In this document: positions 18,019 to 30,663 of the stretch, piece after piece | Layout of the letters: every line of letters starts with the position of its first letter | Numbering within the stretch: the stretch's first letter is position 1 | NCBI RefSeq assembly: GCF_013112245.1 | Contig: NZ_WVRN01000001.1 | Coordinates: forward strand, 3,166,501-3,230,500 | Length of the DNA: 64,000 bases | DNA from: Ruegeria sp. HKCCD4315 | GTDB taxonomy: Bacteria; Pseudomonadota; Alphaproteobacteria; Rhodobacterales; Rhodobacteraceae | Reading direction: 5' to 3' | The notes under the pieces: model-generated | Told to the model about the DNA's origin: nothing | The model's database searches: none | What the model saw: the letters and a program-made list of their open reading frames with translations, nothing else | Program-made: the position numbers and the translations under genes

Positions 18019-19607
18019 CAGTGACGGAAATGCCGCATACCGGTGAAGACCATAGCCAGACCGGCCTCATCCGCAGCAACAATCACCTCGTCATCGCGCA
18101 TGGAGCCACCGGGTTGGATGACGCAGGTTGCACCGGCCTCAGCCGCTTCCATCAGACCGTCAGGGAAAGGAAAGAAAGCGTCAGAGGCGACAGCAGATCC
18201 GATGGTCAGCGGCTGAGGCAGGCCCAGCACATCCGCCATCCGTTCGGCTTTCTTGGCAGCGATCAGGGCCGAATCCACCCGGCTCATCTGACCCGCACCC
18301 ACGCCCACGGTTGCACCGTCTTTGACGTAGACAATGGCGTTGGACTTGACGTGTTTGGCCACTTTCCAGGCAAAAAGCAGATCGCGCATCTGTTCGTCCG
18401 TCGGGGCTTTCTTGGTGACGACCTTCAGATCATCCATGCCGACAAACCCGTTATCCTTGTCCTGAACCAGCAAGCCACCAGCTACCTGACGAACGGTTTT
18501 GCCACCGGCGGTCACGTCTGGCAGACCCTCGGTCGTCAGCAGGCGGAGGTTCTTTTTGGCCGCAAAGATTGCCTTGGCTTCGTCAGATGCTCCGGGGGCA
18601 ATCACGACCTCGGTGAAAATCCCGGTGATCTCTTGCGCGGTTTCCGCATCCAGCGGCCGGTTCAATGCCACGATCCCACCAAAGGCCGAAGTGCGATCGC
18701 AGTCGAACGCGGCCTTGTATGCCTCAAGCAACGTCGCGCCTTTGGCCACCCCACAAGGGTTGGCATGTTTGATAATAGCACAAGCCGCGCCCTGAGCAGG
18801 GTCGAATTCAGCAACCAGCTCAAACGCCGCATCGGTGTCATTGATATTGTTGTAGCTGAGTTCCTTGCCCTGATGCTGCACGGCAGTGGCCACACCCGGG
18901 CGGTTGGTGCCGTCCGTATAGAAGGCAGCCTGTTGATGGCTGTTCTCGCCATAGCGCAGGGTCTGCTTCAACTCGCCTGCAAAGGCACGGCGTTTAGGTG
19001 CTTCAAGTTCCAGCGCGTCAGCCAACCAGTTGGACACGGCGGTGTCGTAAGCAGCTGTACGGGCATAGGCTTTCTGCGCCAGCTTGCGTCGGAATTTCGG
19101 GCAGGTTGCACCGTTGTGCTGATCCATGTCGCCCAGCAATTTTTCGTAATCCTCAACATCAACCACAACGTTCACAAAGGCATGGTTCTTGGCCGCCGCG
19201 CGGATCATCGCGGGGCCACCAATGTCGATGTTCTCGACACACTCATCGTATTCGGCGCCTTTGGCGACGGTGGCCTCAAACGGATAAAGGTTCACAACAA
19301 GCAGGTCGATCGCACCAATCCCGTGCTCGGTCATCGCAGCGACGTGAGTGTCGTTGTCGCGCAACGCCAGCAGCCCACCATGCACCATCGGGTGCAAAGT
19401 CTTGACCCGACCATCCATCATCTCAGGGAAGCCGGTGACTTCGCTTACGTCCTTCACCGCAAGCCCGGCGTCGCGCAGCGTCTTTGCCGTGCCGCCGGTC
19501 GACAGCAGCTCTACCCCGCGCTCGGCCAGCGCCTTGCCCAGCTCGATCAGCCCGGTTTTGTCGGATACGGAAAGCAGCGCGCGGCGCACGGGGTGAAGAT
19601 CGGTCAT
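18018..19607 (-). CDS. purH: Bifunctional AICAR transformylase/IMP cyclohydrolase
   Basis: 529 residues from the ATG at 19607, beginning [18 protein letters not shown], the usual PurH start. The MGS-like IMP cyclohydrolase domain occupies about residues 1-200 ([24 protein letters not shown]) and the AICAR transformylase domain the rest ([36 protein letters not shown]). It catalyses the last two steps of IMP synthesis. It sits between the heparinase-like gene (22 bases upstream) and lspA in a same-strand series. Confidence 0.97.
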   Translation of the reverse strand: MTDLHPVRRALLSVSDKTGLIELGKALAERGVELLSTGGTAKTLRDAGLAVKDVSEVTGFPEMMDGRVKTLHPMVHGGLLALRDNDTHVAAMTEHGIGAIDLLVVNLYPFEATVAKGAEYDECVENIDIGGPAMIRAAAKNHAFVNVVVDVEDYEKLLGDMDQHNGATCPKFRRKLAQKAYARTAAYDTAVSNWLADALELEAPKRRAFAGELKQTLRYGENSHQQAAFYTDGTNRPGVATAVQHQGKELSYNNINDTDAAFELVAEFDPAQGAACAIIKHANPCGVAKGATLLEAYKAAFDCDRTSAFGGIVALNRPLDAETAQEITGIFTEVVIAPGASDEAKAIFAAKKNLRLLTTEGLPDVTAGGKTVRQVAGGLLVQDKDNGFVGMDDLKVVTKKAPTDEQMRDLLFAWKVAKHVKSNAIVYVKDGATVGVGAGQMSRVDSALIAAKKAERMADVLGLPQPLTIGSAVASDAFFPFPDGLMEAAEAGATCVIQPGGSMRDDEVIVAADEAGLAMVFTGMRHFRH

Positions 19608-19629
19608 GGGTCCAAAGGTCCTTTTGGCG

Positions 19630-21369
19630 TCAGTCGAATTCTGGCTCGTCCCGGTGCGTATCGCGGACGGCATAGGCTGTGTCCTGCGCCTTGCTTAGCG
19701 TCCACCGGATGCGCGTCGCATACTCCATTGCGCGCCCGGATAGAACGATCTGTTTTGTCGCGCGTGGCTTTAATCGCCCTTTTTCAAGGTAAACGCTTGG
19801 CTCGACGGACAATTTTCCAATGCCATCATGACGGAAAACCCAGATCTCACCGCTTTTGAGCGCCATGGACACCGCCGCCCCGCCCAAATCCAGCGCCGCA
19901 TCCACGTCAGGATGCAGATGAAAACGGATATCGTACCCGATCCCCTTGAGCGCTGAGGCGTCCATCGCCTTGTCGAACTGGCGCTTCGCCTTGTCGGTCG
20001 CAGTCAGCAGAATATCCTCGACCGCAAGCTCGCGGCCATCGAAGCGCAACTCAAAAGTCCGGGCATGGGTCAGGCCGAACACTTTGGCATATCCGTCATG
20101 ACCGGCCATGAAGCGGATGCCTTCAAACGCGTCCTCGAAATCAACTGGCACGTCCTGTGGCGCATCCACCAACGCCTGACTTTCGCGGCCCGGCAATGGA
20201 TTGGCCAACCGGGCGCTGGAAAACCCATCCAAGCACAATGTCGAATGCGAGGGCGTTGCCCGCCCAGCGCGTCGCCATTCCAACCCGAAGCTGGCCCCCG
20301 ACCCGCAATTCACGATCAACGGACGCCGCCCCGAGGTCAACTCGAACGCCAGCGTAGAGGCATGTGCATTGAACGAGGCCGCGCCAGTGGGCGGCGCGCT
20401 GGAATCAACGATTACCGTGGTGCGCGCGGCAGACAGGCGCGCATAGCCCATCGGCAATTCGGTCGCCGCCTTATGTTTGACGCCACTTTGAGCAAGGGCC
20501 TGCTCAAGCCGCCCTTCAATTCCGCGACCACCACCATGGAACCGCGCCAGCGCCCCATCCGCATGGCGCAGGCTGCGCAGGGTCGGCGCGATCCGCTTGA
20601 TTGCATTGACTTGCGCTACAGGCGCTCCGCGCCCCAGATCATTCAGCGCCGCCGTCGTCCAGCTGAGCAGTGTGAAAACTTCCAGCAACTCCTCTGGGTT
20701 GCGTGTGGGGATACCACCCTGCGCGTCCACCTGCCGATCACATTCGCTGGCAAGCGCCCGCAACGCCGGATCGGCCATCTGCTCCAGCCCTTCCAACGCC
20801 AGCCCGGCCTGAACCAAACCCGCCAAAGCTTCAAACCGGGGCAAGCCGGGGGTCGCCGCCTGCCAGCGTTTGGACAAAAACCATGTCTGTTGCGCCAGCG
20901 AGCGGAAGAACAGCTTGCTTTGCCTTTCATCTGCACCGCGCAGCAGGAAAATCGCGTGGTTGATCCAGCGCATGACGCGCCGACCGGTCAGATCAGGCAC
21001 CCAGCCGGGACCTTGGCCACGACCATGCGCTTCGATCCAGCCAAAAACCCAGCGCTGCGCCTTTTCACGTGCGCGCATGTCTCCAACCGCAGCCAGATCG
21101 TCCAACCAGGCAAAACCATGGCGTTCGTCGTCAAAGCCCGCGCTGGGGGCTGCGACGTCCCACAACCCGGTGTCTTCCGCCTCGACCAGATACCCGGCGA
21201 ACAAAAGGTTTCCGGCAACCAGTTGCCGACCACGCGCAAACGAGCCCACAGTGCGCGGATCCGGTTGCGCGACAAACCCCGTGACCGCCCTTTGCCGCTG
21301 GCTCAGGCGCGCGTAGAAACGGTTCTGAAACCGCATCCACCGACTGGTCATGGTGTCCGAGTTCGACAT
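19630..21369 (-). CDS. Heparinase II/III family protein
   Basis: 579 residues from the ATG at 21369. The N-terminal half is an alpha/alpha-toroid-like region ([33 protein letters not shown]) and the C-terminal half a beta-rich domain with the Heparinase II/III signatures [22 protein letters not shown] and [12 protein letters not shown]. No signal peptide is visible. Homologues sit between rsmB and purH in many Rhodobacteraceae, and their role is unproven; by family it could be a polysaccharide lyase acting on an acidic glycan. An in-frame TTG at 21417 is a less likely start. Confidence 0.85.
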   Translation of the reverse strand: MSNSDTMTSRWMRFQNRFYARLSQRQRAVTGFVAQPDPRTVGSFARGRQLVAGNLLFAGYLVEAEDTGLWDVAAPSAGFDDERHGFAWLDDLAAVGDMRAREKAQRWVFGWIEAHGRGQGPGWVPDLTGRRVMRWINHAIFLLRGADERQSKLFFRSLAQQTWFLSKRWQAATPGLPRFEALAGLVQAGLALEGLEQMADPALRALASECDRQVDAQGGIPTRNPEELLEVFTLLSWTTAALNDLGRGAPVAQVNAIKRIAPTLRSLRHADGALARFHGGGRGIEGRLEQALAQSGVKHKAATELPMGYARLSAARTTVIVDSSAPPTGAASFNAHASTLAFELTSGRRPLIVNCGSGASFGLEWRRAGRATPSHSTLCLDGFSSARLANPLPGRESQALVDAPQDVPVDFEDAFEGIRFMAGHDGYAKVFGLTHARTFELRFDGRELAVEDILLTATDKAKRQFDKAMDASALKGIGYDIRFHLHPDVDAALDLGGAAVSMALKSGEIWVFRHDGIGKLSVEPSVYLEKGRLKPRATKQIVLSGRAMEYATRIRWTLSKAQDTAYAVRDTHRDEPEFD

Positions 21370-21459
21370 GACGTGTGTTACTCTGCCCCTTGCGCTCTGC
21401 TGGCGCTTGAGACCCAACGATAGACCGCGCCGATCGTCAAGTCATCGAAAAGCGTCCGC

Positions 21460-22719
21460 TTAGGCGGATTTGGTCAGACAGGCGATGTAGAACCCGTCCA
21501 TGCCACCGCGATCCGGCCAGTAATCAGGCCGCAGACGCAGGCCGCCTTCTTCTGTTATCCAATCCGTATCAACACCCGCTATGTTCACTGCGTCGCGATC
21601 CACGCTCATGTCGGGATGCATCTCCAACGCCTCTTCGATCTGCACTTCACCTTCGTCCGGCAGCAATGAACAGGTGCAATAAATCAAGCGCCCGCCGGGC
21701 TTCAACAAACCCCATGCATGGGCCAGCATCTGCGTCTGAAGCTCGATCAAGTCGCCGAATTCAGACCCATCTTTGGCGAAGGGCAAATCCGGGTGCCGCC
21801 GTATCGTACCTGTTGCCGAACACGGTGCGTCCAACAGAATCGCGTCATACTGAACTTCATGTTCCAGCGCATCGCCGACAATGACCTGCGCCGTCAGACC
21901 CGTCCGTGCAAGGTTTTCGCGCACCCGCTCCATCCGAGCTTCTGAAACATCCAAGGCCGTAACGTCCGCTCCCGCTGCAGCCAGTTGCATCGTTTTGCCG
22001 CCGGGAGCAGCGCAAAGATCCAGCACGTTCTCACCTGCCTTCGGAGCCAGGACGCGAACCGGCAAGGCCGCCGCCGCATCCTGCACCCACCAGTCCCCGG
22101 CTTTGTATCCCGGCAGGGCCGAAACCTGACCGGCATCCTGCAGACGAATTGAGCCTGTCGGCAGCACGTCGCCCGCGGGACCATTCGACCCTGGCTTCAA
22201 AGTCAGATCAAGCGGTGCGCCTGTGAAATGCGCCTGTTCCATTCCAGCCACGGCACCCGCGCCCCACGCCATGATCAAGGGATCACGAAGCCATTCCGGC
22301 AAACGCGGGACACGCATTTTGGGCCAGGCTTCAGGGCCTTCGGCGGCCACCTTGCGCAGAACCGCATTCACCAGGCCCTTCAGACGCCCATGCTTGCGCG
22401 AACGGCTAATGATCTCGACCATGGAATTCACCACACCATGCGCCGCTTCACCGTTACACAGCTCGACTGCGCCCAGCCTGAGCGCGTTATGGACTGTCAG
22501 AGCAGGCGTGCGGTTCAAGTGATTGTCCAGCAACCTGTCGGCGCGTTCCAGCCCGCGCAAGGTCTCCAACGCCAACCGTTGAGCACGCGCGCGATCTTCA
22601 GGCCCCAGCCGGTCCAATGCACCTGCGGCAAGACATTCGGACAACAGGCGACCCTCACCCAGAACCTGATCGAGAAGAAAGATTGCGCTGCGCCGTGCTG
22701 CTGTTGCGCTGTTTGCCAT
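21460..22719 (-). CDS. rsmB: 16S rRNA (cytosine-5) methyltransferase, RsmB/NOP family
   Basis: 419 residues. The N-terminal NusB-like helical domain (about 1-140) is followed by the SAM-dependent methyltransferase: LDLCAAPGGKTMQLA binds SAM, LDAPCSATGTIRRHPDLPF and YCTCSLLPDEGE carry the two active-site cysteines of the m5C class. By similarity it methylates C967 of 16S rRNA. It heads the same-strand series running to purH and lspA. Confidence 0.92.
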   Translation of the reverse strand: MANSATAARRSAIFLLDQVLGEGRLLSECLAAGALDRLGPEDRARAQRLALETLRGLERADRLLDNHLNRTPALTVHNALRLGAVELCNGEAAHGVVNSMVEIISRSRKHGRLKGLVNAVLRKVAAEGPEAWPKMRVPRLPEWLRDPLIMAWGAGAVAGMEQAHFTGAPLDLTLKPGSNGPAGDVLPTGSIRLQDAGQVSALPGYKAGDWWVQDAAAALPVRVLAPKAGENVLDLCAAPGGKTMQLAAAGADVTALDVSEARMERVRENLARTGLTAQVIVGDALEHEVQYDAILLDAPCSATGTIRRHPDLPFAKDGSEFGDLIELQTQMLAHAWGLLKPGGRLIYCTCSLLPDEGEVQIEEALEMHPDMSVDRDAVNIAGVDTDWITEEGGLRLRPDYWPDRGGMDGFYIACLTKSA

Positions 22720-22807
22720 GGTACCGCCTTACTGTGACTTGCGCCCGCATTGCCAATGGCGGACGCGGGCGTATATCAAGACACAGCACGGAAAGGAACC
22801 CGATGTC

Positions 22808-22990
22808 ATGAGTGACGACCGCAAAGACCTGCCCCCAGCCGCCCAACGCGCACTGGCCGAAGCGGAAGAACGCCGGCGCAAAGCCGAGGCTGAGGCCAAG
22901 GCGTTGCCCAAGGAATTGGGCGGTCGCGATGGACCGGACCCGGCCCGCTATGGCGATTGGGAAAAGAAGGGCATCGCCATCGATTTCTAA
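22808..22990 (+). CDS. DUF1674 protein, succinate dehydrogenase assembly factor 4-like
   Basis: 60 residues from the ATG at 22808, preceded by GGAAAGGA. The N-terminal half is a charged Ala/Glu/Lys helix and the end GPDPARYGDWEKKGIAIDF is the diagnostic motif of DUF1674, shared with SDHAF4/Sdh8. Those proteins bind flavinylated SdhA and help assembly of complex II. A single-gene unit, divergent from rsmB and convergent with the LysR gene. Confidence 0.9.
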   Translation: MSDDRKDLPPAAQRALAEAEERRRKAEAEAKALPKELGGRDGPDPARYGDWEKKGIAIDF

Positions 22991-22994
22991 GCGC

Positions 22995-23849
22995 TCAGCC
23001 GCGCAGCGCCTGTAAAAAGTCTTCGATCAATGCGCGTTGTTTTTTGGACTTCGCCCGATCTTCGGGCCAGGTTAGCCAATACCCGTCTTTGGTTTGCAAC
23101 TCCGGCAGGCCCATCCTGCGCAACCGGCCCTCTTGAAGGTCGGCGAAAGCCAGAGGAACCGATCCCAGCACCACTCCCAGCCCGCGCCGCGCTGCCGAGA
23201 TCGCGTGTTCCATCGAATCAAAACTGATTTGGGACGGCGGTGCATCCTCCTGATTGCATTTCTGGGCCCATTCCCGCCATCCGGGGCGTTCTCCGCGCAA
23301 ATCGATCAAAGGCGCACCCCACTCGATTCCCGGTGCCGCCATAGGCACAAGAACCTCATACGCGATCAAGGCCGCATCGCGCCCGGCCCAAATGCCACGG
23401 CCATATCGGATTTGCAGCCAGGTCCGCTCTTCATCCAAAGTCGACCGGCGTGCCCCTGAATCGGTCAGCACCCGAACCTCGGGCCGCAGTTTTTGAAACG
23501 CTGGCAAGGCCGGCAGGACAAGCGCGTGAATGTTGGACGACAATCCGGCGACGCGCAGCTCTCGTGGGGACTTTCCGAACAGATCCTCGGTATTGCGCTC
23601 TAACGCCTGCAAGCTGTCTTGCACCAAAGGCAAATAGCTCTCGCCTTCCACCGTCAGCGACACGCCCCGCGCTTCGCGCACGAACAAAGACCGGCCCAGC
23701 CATGCCTCGAGATTACCGATCCTTTGGCTTACAGCGGCCTGAGTCAAACCAAACTCTTTGGCCGCAGCCGAGAATCCACCCAAACGCCCCGCAGCTTCGA
23801 ACACGCGCAACCAGTCCAGCGGCGGCAGTCCGATCTTTTTCTTAGCCAT
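22995..23849 (-). CDS. LysR family regulator, GcvA-like, probable regulator of the phosphonate operon
   Basis: 284 residues from the ATG at 23849; an upstream TTG at 23861 is less likely. The winged helix-turn-helix spans about residues 5-65 (LRVFEAAGRLGGFSAAAKEF, LTQAAVSQRIGNLE), the effector domain about 90-280. The sequence style (PPLDWLRVFEAAGRL) is that of the GcvA/AmpR subgroup. It diverges from the TmpA-like gene across a 100-base gap containing a T-N11-A LysR box, so it most likely controls that operon; the inducer is unknown. Confidence 0.88.
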   Translation of the reverse strand: MAKKKIGLPPLDWLRVFEAAGRLGGFSAAAKEFGLTQAAVSQRIGNLEAWLGRSLFVREARGVSLTVEGESYLPLVQDSLQALERNTEDLFGKSPRELRVAGLSSNIHALVLPALPAFQKLRPEVRVLTDSGARRSTLDEERTWLQIRYGRGIWAGRDAALIAYEVLVPMAAPGIEWGAPLIDLRGERPGWREWAQKCNQEDAPPSQISFDSMEHAISAARRGLGVVLGSVPLAFADLQEGRLRRMGLPELQTKDGYWLTWPEDRAKSKKQRALIEDFLQALRG

Positions 23850-23879
23850 AAGTTTTTCCAAGCCTCAGCCGAAATAAGG

Positions 23880-23894
23880 ATTAATTGTCGTAAT
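23880..23894. promoter_or_regulatory. Candidate LysR operator (T-N11-A type)
   Basis: ATTA-N7-TAAT forms a 15-base inverted repeat of the standard LysR form, midway in the gap between the divergent LysR gene (31 bases) and the TmpA-like gene (55 bases). AT-rich sequence surrounds it. Confidence 0.45.
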
Positions 23895-23901
23895 GCCATG
23901 A

Positions 23902-25669
<1,768 letters not shown>

Positions 25670-25673
<4 letters not shown>

Positions 25674-26338
25674 CTGCACCTGAATACATCTTCGAGGCCA
25701 GTTCCAAGCCCTCGTTACCCTGGCACGAAGTTCCTCTGATCCGCGCAACGGAAGAGACGGTCAAAGGCTATGGCTGTCTGGTCGATGACCCCGAGACGTT
25801 TGAAATCGAGATCGTCCGCTGGCCGCAACAAGGTTGGCGCCCCATAGACGAAGGCACCGGCGACGAAGGCGGCTGGGTCGAAGGCACGTTCAAATGTGAC
25901 TGGCGAGGCGACGTGCTGTATGGCGAGAACGAAGCCGTCAAAGGGCATTACGTTCTTGGCTGGTCCACGGATCCGCAAACCGCGCAGACGGATCGGCAAA
26001 CCGCGCCCCGTGATCAGGTATTGCTCTGGCACATGAACTATCACCCCGATGGCGGACAGATGTTTTGGCCTCTGGACAACAAGCCTTTCATTGTCCCCGC
26101 CGCTCTGCCCGGTGACAACCTGACGCCCGACAAGGTGGTGGCGTTCTGGTGCGACGGCTCGCGTGGCCTCTATATCCATCCGGGCATCTGGCACGAGGGG
26201 ATATTCCCGGTCGAAGATGACCAAAGATTCCTAGACCGACAGGGTGCGGTTCACGCACGAGTCAGCGCTGATATCGGGAAAGAGTTCGGTGTGTACCTGG
26301 CCTGCCCATTGCGCGAAGACAGGATCAAGGACCTGTAA
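25670..26338 (+). CDS. Ureidoglycolate lyase (AllA)-like cupin protein
   Basis: 222 residues, overlapping the TmpB-like gene by four bases. The C-terminal part HPGIWHEGIFPV, ARVSADIGKEFGVYLACPL is typical of the ureidoglycolate lyase fold, and the N-terminus is cupin-like. It is longer than E. coli AllA (160 residues), mainly through an insertion around residues 50-115 including a duplicated Thr/Gln/Asp-rich stretch. No other allantoin or purine-ring catabolism gene is in the window, and the coupling to the phosphonate oxygenases argues for a different job here, which I cannot name. Its end overlaps the convergent DUF2306 gene by 14 bases. Confidence 0.7.
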
Positions 26339-27008
26339 CCAAAGCCCCTTGATGCTCTGACCGTTTGCGCATGATCCAGATCTGCGCGGCCAGCAAATAG
26401 GGCACAAAGAACGCAAAGTTCTGAACCAGATCGAAAGGGCCCGAGAAGTCGGGCTCTGACCCCAATCCGCCGGTCAGCAGATACCACAGCGTGTAATGCA
26501 CCCGGTAAAGCCATGATCCCAGCGCCAGCCAGAACAGCCGCAGCCCCCAGGCCCAGTGCCCCGCGCGATCATTGCTGAGCGCCATGCGCGCCAACATCAG
26601 CGCCGAGGCAAACAGGCACAGGCCATACAGGAAAAAGCCGGCAGTCATGACTGGACCACCGATTGTTCCACGCAGGGGAATATAGGTCATCCCGGCCAGC
26701 CCGGTGATCAGAGCCAGCGCAATCAGCACAACACCCAAGGCGCGGTGAAACCAGTTGAAGCGTTGCCGAAGGGCGCGGACCAGTTGCAGCGGCACCAGTG
26801 TTACCAACACCGTTCCGGCAAAGATATGTAGAATCATCGCCGCGTTGCCGACGCTCTGACCGTCTGCAAACAAATAGCTTTGCGCAGGCGCATCATGCGA
26901 CAGCCCAATGCTGATCATACCAAAGCCATGCAGCACAAACGGCAGCAGCGTCAGATAGAACACTGCCAACAACAATCCGATTGCCACACGCGATTTCAGG
27001 ATCCGCAT
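26325..27008 (-). CDS. DUF2306 family membrane protein
   Basis: 227 residues with about seven hydrophobic segments (VAIGLLLAVFYLTLLPFVL near the N-terminus, IFAGTVLVTLVPLQL in the middle). The pattern of a His in the second helix and RFNWFHRALG after the third is that of DUF2306, integral membrane proteins of unknown function with similarity to cytochrome b561-type four-helix cores. It lies alone on the minus strand, 39 bases downstream of dapB. Confidence 0.75.
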   Translation of the reverse strand: MRILKSRVAIGLLLAVFYLTLLPFVLHGFGMISIGLSHDAPAQSYLFADGQSVGNAAMILHIFAGTVLVTLVPLQLVRALRQRFNWFHRALGVVLIALALITGLAGMTYIPLRGTIGGPVMTAGFFLYGLCLFASALMLARMALSNDRAGHWAWGLRLFWLALGSWLYRVHYTLWYLLTGGLGSEPDFSGPFDLVQNFAFFVPYLLAAQIWIMRKRSEHQGALVTGP

Positions 27009-27047
27009 GATCTGACCTTAGCGCCTTAAGGCGATCCGTCTAAGGGC

Positions 27048-27857
27048 CTACAAACCCAGCACATCCACCATGTCATACTGACCCGGCGCTTTGCCCTGCC
27101 CCCACAGCGCCGCCTTCAGCGCGCCGCGGGCAAAGATCGCGCGGTCCGAGGCCAAATGGCGCAGGACGATGCGTTCTCCAGGGGCAGCGAACAGCACATC
27201 ATGTTCACCAACGATATCGCCGCCGCGAATGGCGTGGAAGCCGATATCACCCCGCTTGCGCGCACCGGTGATGCCATCACGGCCTCGATCAGACACATCC
27301 GCCAGATTGACGCCGCGCCCTTCCGCGGCCGCCTCACCCAGCATCAACGCTGTGCCCGAGGGCGCGTCGACCTTGTGGTGGTGGTGGCCTTCGATGATCT
27401 CGATATCGAAATCTTCATCCAATGCGGCAGCGACTTTCTTTGTCAGTTGCACCAGCAGGTTTACACCAAGGCTCATATTGCCCGCCCGCACGATCACGGC
27501 GTGGCGTGATGCCGGTTCAAGTGCCGCGATTTGTTCGTCGGACATGCCCGTGGTGCCGATGACATGAACACAGCGCGCCTGCGCAGCCAGAGCGGCAAAT
27601 TCCAAAGTCGCTTCGGGCGCGGTGAAATCGATCACCGCCTGCGCTTGCGCAAACGCCTCTAGCGGGTCATCGGTGACGGTGACGCCCAGCGCCTGACCAC
27701 CCATGGCCGTGCCCACATCCTGTCCGATCCAGTCATGGCCCTTACGTTCCACCACACCAACCAAACGCGCCTGTTCGCTGTCAGTGACAGTCTTGATCAG
27801 CATCTGCCCCATACGGCCCGAAGCTCCTGTGATAACGATCCCCGGAATATGGGTCAT
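27048..27857 (-). CDS. dapB: 4-hydroxy-tetrahydrodipicolinate reductase
   Basis: 269 residues. NAD(P) binding is shown by [10 protein letters not shown] near residue 10; the active site and substrate loop by [22 protein letters not shown] near residue 155. The enzyme makes tetrahydrodipicolinate for lysine and diaminopimelate, hence for peptidoglycan. It diverges from rbfA across 91 bases, which must hold both promoters. Confidence 0.97.
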   Translation of the reverse strand: MTHIPGIVITGASGRMGQMLIKTVTDSEQARLVGVVERKGHDWIGQDVGTAMGGQALGVTVTDDPLEAFAQAQAVIDFTAPEATLEFAALAAQARCVHVIGTTGMSDEQIAALEPASRHAVIVRAGNMSLGVNLLVQLTKKVAAALDEDFDIEIIEGHHHHKVDAPSGTALMLGEAAAEGRGVNLADVSDRGRDGITGARKRGDIGFHAIRGGDIVGEHDVLFAAPGERIVLRHLASDRAIFARGALKAALWGQGKAPGQYDMVDVLGL

Positions 27858-27948
27858 TGCGCTGGTCCTTTTCGCTAAGTCGGCTCAAAGCCTCCTACCC
27901 CGTTCGCGCCCGCTTGGCAAAGCCCCGCTTTGGGCTTAGATCGGAGAT

Positions 27949-28344
27949 ATGGCAAAGAACAAATTCCACGATGGCCCCGGCCCGTCCCAACGACAGCTGC
28001 GTGTCGGCGAACTGATCCGTCGCACCCTGTCCGAAGTTCTGGCGCGCGGAGATGTCCACGACCCTGACCTGAACCGCATGTCAATCACCGTGGGTGAGGT
28101 CCGTACCTCACCCGATCTCAAAATCGCCACCGCCTATGTGCTGCCTCTGGGCGGCAAAGGGCAAGAGGACGTGATCGACCTGCTGGCCCGCAATAAAGGC
28201 GAATTACGACGCGTGATCGGCAAGAAACTGAACCTGAAGTTCTCGCCCGATCTGCGGTTCCGTCTGGATGACACGTTTGACCGTCTGGACGACACCCGCC
28301 GCATGTTCCAGCAGGACGCGGTGCGCCGCGATCTGGACGAGTGA
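27949..28344 (+). CDS. rbfA: Ribosome-binding factor A
   Basis: 131 residues of KH-like fold: [19 protein letters not shown] at the N-terminus, [19 protein letters not shown] in the middle and [16 protein letters not shown] near the end. It assists maturation of the 5' end of 16S rRNA on the 30S subunit. The next gene begins at the stop codon (overlap of four bases), and truB follows, so an rbfA-DUF2233-truB operon is likely. Confidence 0.96.
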   Translation: MAKNKFHDGPGPSQRQLRVGELIRRTLSEVLARGDVHDPDLNRMSITVGEVRTSPDLKIATAYVLPLGGKGQEDVIDLLARNKGELRRVIGKKLNLKFSPDLRFRLDDTFDRLDDTRRMFQQDAVRRDLDE

Positions 28345-29084
28345 TCCGGGCACTGACCATTTTGGGCGCGGCTTTATGGGCCGCGCAAGCCTCTGCGGTG
28401 ACCTGCGAAAAGGTGACTCATGAGGATCTGCGCTACACCGTCTGCGAGGTCGATGCGACTGCAGCAGATCTGCGCCTGTTTCTGAGGGGTGAAGACGGCG
28501 AAGTGTTGGGGCATTTCTCATCGGTAAACGAGACGCTTGAACCCGAGGGCAAACGGCTGGCCTTTGCGATGAACGCCGGCATGTATCACGACGACCGCTC
28601 GCCCGTCGGCCATTATGTCGAGGATGGGCAGGAGCAGATGCGGGTGATCCCGAACCCCGGCCCCGGCAATTTCGGCCTGCTGCCCAATGGCGTTTTCTGC
28701 ATCCGTGACGGGCGCGCCGATGTGTTCGAGACACTGGATTTCGTCGACCAGGCCCCCACCTGCCGCTTTGCCACCCAATCCGGCCCAATGCTGGTGATCG
28801 ACGGCGGACTGCACCCGCGCTTTCTGCCTGATTCGACCTCGCGCTATATCCGCAACGGCGTTGGCACGAGCGCTGATGGCACGCGGGCGGTTTTCGCCAT
28901 TTCTGAAGATTATGTCACCTTCCACGAATTCGGCAGCCTGTTTCGCGATGTTCTGAACACCCCAAACGCGCTGTTTCTGGATGGCAATATCTCACGGATG
29001 TATGACCGGGCAGGCAATCGCTCGGATCTGGGATTCTCGTTGGGACCGATTGTGGGTGTAGTTGAGGACATGCGTGCAAATTGA
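28341..29084 (+). CDS. Phosphodiester glycosidase family protein (DUF2233), exported
   Basis: 247 residues from a GTG that overlaps the rbfA stop. A signal peptide is visible ([16 protein letters not shown]). The NAGPA/DUF2233 core is present: [40 protein letters not shown], and near the end [14 protein letters not shown]. In mammals the family removes GlcNAc from phosphodiesters; bacterial members are periplasmic and of unproven substrate. Its insertion between rbfA and truB, two RNA genes, is common in this group and is probably not functional. Confidence 0.88.
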   Translation: MIRALTILGAALWAAQASAVTCEKVTHEDLRYTVCEVDATAADLRLFLRGEDGEVLGHFSSVNETLEPEGKRLAFAMNAGMYHDDRSPVGHYVEDGQEQMRVIPNPGPGNFGLLPNGVFCIRDGRADVFETLDFVDQAPTCRFATQSGPMLVIDGGLHPRFLPDSTSRYIRNGVGTSADGTRAVFAISEDYVTFHEFGSLFRDVLNTPNALFLDGNISRMYDRAGNRSDLGFSLGPIVGVVEDMRAN

Positions 29085-29138
29085 CAGGGCGGGTGTGATC
29101 CGTTAACCCGCGCGCCTCAGCAAAAGGCAAGGTGCAAG

Positions 29139-30044
29139 ATGGGACGCAAACGCAAGGGTCGCGACATTTCCGGTTGGCTGGTTGTGGACAAGCCTGCGGG
29201 CATGACCTCTACGTCGGTGGTCAACAAGGTGCGTTGGGCGACGGATGCCAAAAAGGCGGGCCATGCGGGCACACTGGACCCCGAAGCAACCGGCGTTCTG
29301 GCCGTGGCCTTAGGTGAGGCGACAAAGACCGTTCCCTATATCACCGATGCGCTGAAGGCTTACACGTTCACCGTGCGTTTGGGTCAAGCCACCAACACTG
29401 ACGATGCCGAGGGCGAAGTAATCGCAAGCAGCGATGCGCGCCCATCGGATGAGGACATCAAACAGGCGCTGACCCCGTTTCTGGGCGACATCATGCAGGT
29501 TCCGCCAAAGTTCTCTGCGGTGAAGATCGACGGCCAGCGCGCTTATAAACTGGCCCGCGATGGCGAAGATGTAGAACTGACCGCCCGACCCCTTTGGGTC
29601 GAGGAACTGATCCTTGTCGACCGCCCCGATGAAGACCACGTGGTGTTGGAAATGACCTGCGGCAAAGGGGGCTATGTCCGCTCAATCGCGCGCGATCTGG
29701 GTGAGGCATTGGGATGCCACGGACACGTTAGGGAGCTGCGCCGCATCTGGTCCGGCCCGTTTGAGGCCGAAGATGGCCTGACCGTCGAACAAATCGACGA
29801 GATGGCCAAGACCACTGCACTGGACGCGTATCTGCACCCGCTGGAAACCGGCCTGTCGGACTTGCCCGAATTGAAATGCTCCCCTGAGGGTGCCACTCGC
29901 CTGCGCAACGGCAATCCCGGCATGGTGCTGGCATCAGACGTCGAATACGGCGATGAAGCCTGGGCCTCGCTGGATGGTAAAGCGGTGGCTGTGGGTGTCT
30001 ACAAATCAGGCGAGTTGCATCCCAGCCGGGTGTTCGTTTCCTGA
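29139..30044 (+). CDS. truB: tRNA pseudouridine(55) synthase
   Basis: 301 residues. The catalytic aspartate is Asp47 in [27 protein letters not shown] opens the protein, and [17 protein letters not shown] and [15 protein letters not shown] follow. It makes pseudouridine in the T-loop of tRNAs. A short C-terminal PUA-like tail is present. Preceded by a 54-base gap with an AAAGGCAAGG site. Confidence 0.97.
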   Translation: MGRKRKGRDISGWLVVDKPAGMTSTSVVNKVRWATDAKKAGHAGTLDPEATGVLAVALGEATKTVPYITDALKAYTFTVRLGQATNTDDAEGEVIASSDARPSDEDIKQALTPFLGDIMQVPPKFSAVKIDGQRAYKLARDGEDVELTARPLWVEELILVDRPDEDHVVLEMTCGKGGYVRSIARDLGEALGCHGHVRELRRIWSGPFEAEDGLTVEQIDEMAKTTALDAYLHPLETGLSDLPELKCSPEGATRLRNGNPGMVLASDVEYGDEAWASLDGKAVAVGVYKSGELHPSRVFVS

Positions 30045-30065
30045 AACACGTGCTAGGCGGTTGGC

Positions 30066-30569
30066 ATGATCACCCGAACGCATACCAAGGGCGATGCGCC
30101 CTCAACCGCCGTCTATTCCGATTGCGAGCACTATCGCTATAGCCTGACCCGCGTATGGGATCCGGCAGGCCGCAAAGCTTTGTTCGTGATGCTGAACCCT
30201 TCGACCGCGACCGAGGTGCAGAATGACCCCACGGTGGAGCGCTGCGAACGGCGTGCGCGGGCCTTGGGGTTTGGCGCGTTTCAGGTGACCAACATCTTTG
30301 CCTGGCGCGACACCGACCCGCGCAAGATGCGCGCTGCCGCCGAGCCGGTCGGGCCTGCGAATGACAAAGCTATTCTGGACGGCGTCGCATGGGCCGATCA
30401 GGTCATCGCCGCCTGGGGCACCCACGGCGCACATCTGGACCGTGGCCTGGCAGTTGAACAGCTGTTGCGTCAGACGGGTCAACCCCTGTTCCATCTGGGT
30501 TTGACCAAAGACGGCCACCCAAAGCACCCCCTTTACATCGCATACACTCAGCGACCCGAGCAGTGGTGA
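30066..30569 (+). CDS. DUF1643 domain-containing protein
   Basis: 167 residues. The conserved core LFVMLNPSTATEVQNDPTV, then RCERRARALGFGAFQVTNIFAWRDTDP, then DQVIAAWGTHG is typical of DUF1643, whose function is unknown. No signal peptide or membrane segment. It starts 21 bases after truB and may be its last co-transcribed gene. Confidence 0.88.
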   Translation: MITRTHTKGDAPSTAVYSDCEHYRYSLTRVWDPAGRKALFVMLNPSTATEVQNDPTVERCERRARALGFGAFQVTNIFAWRDTDPRKMRAAAEPVGPANDKAILDGVAWADQVIAAWGTHGAHLDRGLAVEQLLRQTGQPLFHLGLTKDGHPKHPLYIAYTQRPEQW

Positions 30570-30663
30570 TAAAGTATTAACCATTTCAACGGCTTGTCTT
30601 TGACGCCGCTGTCCCCGGCATGAAACACTCATCCTCGGAGCATTCTGCTATCGGAGGAGTGTC

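Noticed and set aside
18021..19859. A 612-residue plus-strand frame opposite purH
   Set aside because: A shadow of the highly conserved purH gene; no family features.
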